A stretch of 6,657 nucleotides of DNA from JBFJVD01 sp041624375 (GTDB taxonomy: Bacteria; Chloroflexota; Anaerolineae; Anaerolineales; E44-bin32): NCBI GenBank assembly GCA_041624375.1, contig JBFJVD010000166.1, forward strand, positions 1 to 6,657, written 5' to 3'. Each line of letters starts with the position of its first letter. Within the stretch, counting starts at the first letter, position 1. Under the pieces are notes generated by a model. The model was not told where the DNA came from and made no database searches. It saw only the letters and a program-made list of their open reading frames with translations. Made by a program: the position numbers and the translations under genes. Below, piece after piece: positions 6,268 through 6,657 of this stretch.

Positions 6268-6657
6268 TTATTCGATTGACAGGATGAGCAGGTAGTGGGG
6301 TTGGCCGCCGTCGATCAGCTCAACTTCCAGCTCTGGCTGTGATTCTCGGATGAAATCTGCAAGTCGATTGGCTTCTTGCGGATGGAGATCTTCACCGAAG
6401 TAGAGCGTCAGCAGCTCGGCTGTCTCCATTGGTAGGAATTCGAGTATGCTGCGGATCGCCTCCTCGACGGTGTCGCCGGCGGCGATGAGCCGGCCATCGA
6501 CCAGCGCGATCACCTGCCCCTGGCTGCAGGCGACGCCGTCGATATCGACGCTGCGGGTAGCGATCGTAATCTCAGCGGCGTGGACTTCCGCCAGCGCCGA
6601 GCCCATGGCTTCGACAACCGACTCGAAATCCCCGCTGGGGTCGAGGGCGAACATCGC
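6268..6657 (-). CDS. FakA/YloV-like DAK2-domain protein, C-terminal part only
   Basis: Only the last ~130 residues are in the window; the frame stays open through the right edge, so the ATG at 6654 is an internal Met and not the start. The visible part resembles the C-terminal domain of the FakA/YloV family (about 550 aa; DhaL-type kinase domain first, then middle and C-terminal domains). Recognisable pieces are EITIATRSVDIDGVACSQGQ, a GRLIAAGDTVEEAI segment, AELLTLYFGEDL, and the family-typical ending ELIDGGQPHYLLILSIE. The catalytic domain that would phosphorylate the fatty acid lies outside, so activity cannot be judged. The stop TAA is two bases before the degV ATG; kinase and DegV partner are thus adjacent and probably cotranscribed and coupled. 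In Firmicutes the same family sits near asp23, rpmB and recG, in agreement with the recG found downstream here. Confidence 0.88.
   Translation of the reverse strand, partial: AMFALDPSGDFESVVEAMGSALAEVHAAEITIATRSVDIDGVACSQGQVIALVDGRLIAAGDTVEEAIRSILEFLPMETAELLTLYFGEDLHPQEANRLADFIRESQPELEVELIDGGQPHYLLILSIE

Noticed and set aside
6652..6654. ATG as a possible start of a 128-aa protein
   Set aside because: The frame is open through the edge and the sequence matches the C-terminal domain of a much longer FakA/YloV-like protein.
1..6657. Search for CRISPR repeats, insertion sequence ends, tRNA or rRNA genes, toxin-antitoxin or defence genes
   Set aside because: No direct-repeat arrays, transposase motifs, structured RNA signatures or such proteins were seen; almost all bases are in six housekeeping-type genes.

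Overview
The window is ordinary bacterial housekeeping DNA, roughly 60% G+C by eye. It holds six genes on two converging strands. The best guess for the host is a member of the Chloroflexota, possibly near Thermomicrobia or Anaerolineae. This rests on recognising three things: the N-terminal style of RecG, the fakA-like/degV/recG/coaD order, and the small coiled-coil protein after coaD. It is an inference, and a Firmicutes-like or other deep-branching Gram-positive relative is not excluded. There are no mobile elements, CRISPR arrays, rRNA or tRNA genes, and no sign of recent horizontal transfer.

Layout. The + strand (left end to 1610) carries most of pyrG, the CTP synthase gene, whose first two dozen or so codons lie off the left edge. 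Everything else is on the - strand and reads leftward from the right edge. In transcription order it is the 3' end of a fakA/YloV-like gene, a DegV-family gene (2-nt gap), a 70-nt gap, recG, coaD (start codon overlapping the recG stop as TAATG), a 179-nt gap with a candidate hairpin and promoter, and a gene for a 165-aa coiled-coil protein of unknown function. The last gene ends 9 nt from the pyrG stop, tail to tail. There is no gene-free stretch longer than 300 bases.

How the genes relate. FakA-like and DegV/FakB-like proteins are known partners in phosphorylating exogenous fatty acids in Gram-positive bacteria, and their tight spacing here fits that pairing. RecG (replication fork remodelling and recombination) and CoaD (penultimate step of coenzyme A synthesis) share no pathway but are translationally coupled, a common kind of housekeeping operon. 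PyrG (CTP synthesis) belongs to the opposing transcription unit.

I looked for an undescribed system and did not find a convincing one. The points most worth checking are: (i) the DegV protein lacks several residues expected for fatty-acid carboxylate binding; (ii) the coiled-coil protein is uncharacterised; (iii) recG appears to have a near-leaderless start.
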